From UBA5359 sp028699365 [NCBI: bacterium] (lineage in GTDB: Bacteria; UBP13; UBA5359): 13,484 nucleotides of DNA. The stretch lies in the NCBI GenBank assembly GCA_028699365.1, contig JAQVUQ010000033.1, positions 1 to 13,484 on the forward strand, written 5' to 3'. The position numbers and the translations under genes are program-made. The notes under the pieces are model-generated. The model was not told the DNA's origin. It saw only the letters and a list, made by a program, of their open reading frames with translations, and ran no database searches. This document shows, in pieces, positions 11,893-13,484 of this stretch; the first letter of the stretch is position 1; the number at the start of each line of letters is the position of its first letter.

Positions 11893-13484
11893 TTGGAAGG
11901 TACTAACTACGGTATGTTGAACATGTTTGTCCTGATAGCGGCGGCAGTGGGCCTGATCGGTATGCTCTATGCCATTTATACCGCTATAAAGGTGCTGAGA
12001 AAAGACCCCGGCAGCCGGGAGATGGTGGCCATATCGGATGCCGTTCATGAGGGGGCGATGGCTTTTCTGGGAAGGGAGTACAGGACCATCGCTCTGTTTG
12101 TGGCTATAGTCTTTGTTCTCCTTATTATCGGCATAGGGCTGTTGACAGGTATTGCTTTCGTGATAGGAGCCCTGTGTTCGACCACGGCCGGATACTTCGG
12201 CATGAAGATCTCGACCAGAGCCAACACCAGAACGGCACAGGCGGCTACCAAAAGTTTTGAACAGGCTTTGGGTGTGGCCTTTCCCGGCGGACTGGTGATG
12301 GGCATGTCTGTGGTCGGCATAGGGCTGTTTGGAGTATCAATGGTGTATTTCATCTTCAACAGCCTGGGGTCGGACCCTGGTGTTGCTCTCCAGGCTGCCA
12401 CTACGGCTATAGCCGGCTTCAGCATGGGCGCCAGTTCGGTGGCGCTGTTCGCCAGAGTCGGCGGCGGTATTTATACCAAGGCGGCCGATGTAGGCGCCGA
12501 TCTGGTAGGCAAGGTAGAAGTCGGTATCCCCGAGGATGATCCCCGCAATCCCGCCGTCATTGCCGACAACGTAGGCGATAATGTGGGTGATGTTGCCGGC
12601 ATGGGTGCGGATCTCTTCGAATCTTACGTGGGTTCGATAATATCGGCTATAATTATTGCCACCGCCGTGACGGCGATACCGGTGACCGAGGGCATCCTGC
12701 TGGCTCTGCTTCTGGCGGCCACAGGCCTGATCTCCTCCATTGCCGGGGCTCTCTTCGTGCGTAGCGACAACAACGCACAATCATCGCTGCGTAACGGAAC
12801 TTTCGGCAGTGCGGCCATATTCATTATTGGTGCCTTCTTTGTGACACGCTGGCTTATGGATGGGAATTTGTACTTCTTTTACGCCACTCTGTCCGGATTG
12901 GCGGCCGGTGTCATCATCGGTCTGACTGCAGAGTTATATACATCCGGCAAGACGGTGGAAGCCATCGCTGAGGCCTCCCAGACGGGTGCGGCCACCAATA
13001 TAATCAACGGTTTTGCCATAGGGATGAAGAGTACGGTAATTCCGATAATCATCATCAGTCTGGCCGTTCTTACAGCCTATCATTTCGGGGGCCTGGCCGG
13101 TCCCGGCGGCGGCTTTTACGGGATAGCCCTGGCGGCGGTAGGCATGTTATCCATTGCAGGCATGACGGTAGCCGTCGATGCTTACGGTCCGATAGCCGAT
13201 AATGCCGGCGGCATTGCCGAGATGGCCCATATGGGTTCTGAGGTCAGGCGTATAACCGATACGCTGGATTCGGCCGGCAACACCACCGCCGCCATAGCCA
13301 AAGGTTTTGCCATAGGATCGGCCGCACTGACGGCCCTGGCGCTCTTCTCGGCCTATATACAGTCAGTGAATCTGGCTCTTCCCGGAGCTTTGACCACTAT
13401 AAACGTTATGCGGCCCGGTGTAGTGGCCGGTCTCTTTATCGGCGGTGTCATACCCTTTGTCTTTGCTGCCATGGCAATGCAGGC
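11893..13484 (+). CDS. hppA: Membrane-bound ion-pumping pyrophosphatase, 3' end cut by window edge
   Basis: About 530 of an expected 650-700 residues are present, and the frame is open to the right edge. The enzyme hydrolyses pyrophosphate and pumps H+ or Na+ across the membrane. Signature segments are [11 protein letters not shown] at 199-209, then [20 protein letters not shown] and [17 protein letters not shown], and later [17 protein letters not shown] and [20 protein letters not shown]. Ala at 466 in GNTTAA, where K+-independent enzymes have Lys, indicates the K+-dependent class. Glu243 in FESYVG occupies the position seen in Na+-pumping members; H+ pumping cannot be ruled out. Many transmembrane helices are evident. 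TTG 11893 follows AAAGAGGTG by 6 bases; ATG 11914 ([13 protein letters not shown]) is the alternative. It lies after a 320-base repeat-rich gap, so it is probably a separate transcription unit. Confidence 0.96.
   Translation, partial: MEGTNYGMLNMFVLIAAAVGLIGMLYAIYTAIKVLRKDPGSREMVAISDAVHEGAMAFLGREYRTIALFVAIVFVLLIIGIGLLTGIAFVIGALCSTTAGYFGMKISTRANTRTAQAATKSFEQALGVAFPGGLVMGMSVVGIGLFGVSMVYFIFNSLGSDPGVALQAATTAIAGFSMGASSVALFARVGGGIYTKAADVGADLVGKVEVGIPEDDPRNPAVIADNVGDNVGDVAGMGADLFESYVGSIISAIIIATAVTAIPVTEGILLALLLAATGLISSIAGALFVRSDNNAQSSLRNGTFGSAAIFIIGAFFVTRWLMDGNLYFFYATLSGLAAGVIIGLTAELYTSGKTVEAIAEASQTGAATNIINGFAIGMKSTVIPIIIISLAVLTAYHFGGLAGPGGGFYGIALAAVGMLSIAGMTVAVDAYGPIADNAGGIAEMAHMGSEVRRITDTLDSAGNTTAAIAKGFAIGSAALTALALFSAYIQSVNLALPGALTTINVMRPGVVAGLFIGGVIPFVFAAMAMQ

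Overview
The window reads as chromosome from an anaerobic bacterium. The order rpmE - DUF1385 (YqhQ family) - prfA - prmC is, as I recall, common to clostridial Firmicutes and to Dehalococcoidia-type Chloroflexota. Uroporphyrinogen-decarboxylase-like (URO-D) methyltransferase-type proteins are abundant in anaerobes of both groups, and a membrane pyrophosphatase fits an energy-limited lifestyle. The phylum is an inference, and I would not choose between these two groups without a tree. All recognised genes are on the + strand.

Region 1 (1-3832) is an accessory catabolic segment. It begins with the C-terminal end of a GH78-type alpha-L-rhamnosidase, cut by the window edge. Three mutually divergent URO-D-superfamily genes follow in the same direction, with gaps of 22, 77 and 48 bp, so a single operon is likely. 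Only the first keeps the His-x-Cys zinc signature of the corrinoid/coenzyme M methyltransferase branch. The second has His-x-Asp and the third an Asp-rich Cys motif.

Region 2 (3833-4946) holds a promoter candidate, a hairpin-rich leader and an unusual 278-residue protein. That protein is made almost entirely of four ~62-residue repeats resembling homing-endonuclease-associated (HNH_repeat) modules, with no nuclease domain.

Region 3 (4947-8350) is housekeeping translation: rpmE with its own promoter candidate and terminator, a DUF1385 membrane protein, prfA (RF1) and prmC (RF1/RF2 glutamine methyltransferase). The last two overlap by one base. Two octamer repeat arrays of opposite sense lie between DUF1385 and prfA.

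Region 4 (8351-11570) holds a half-length, motif-degenerate phosphomannomutase-like gene, mtnA and rodA, closely spaced or overlapping. Between the start codon of mtnA and its conserved body lies about 177 bp of compound heptamer repeats and GC hairpins, in frame, which would give the enzyme a low-complexity Asn/Gln-rich N-terminal tail.

Region 5 (11571-13484) is a repeat-rich intergenic segment of about 320 bp followed by a membrane pyrophosphatase gene that runs off the window. Its residues point to the K+-dependent, possibly Na+-pumping branch. The same heptamer family (TYCTGAN or its complement) appears in the mtnA leader and twice upstream of the pyrophosphatase. The strongest oddities are the repeat-invaded mtnA, the truncated mutase, the four-repeat DNA-binding-like protein with its structured leader, and the divergent URO-D trio.
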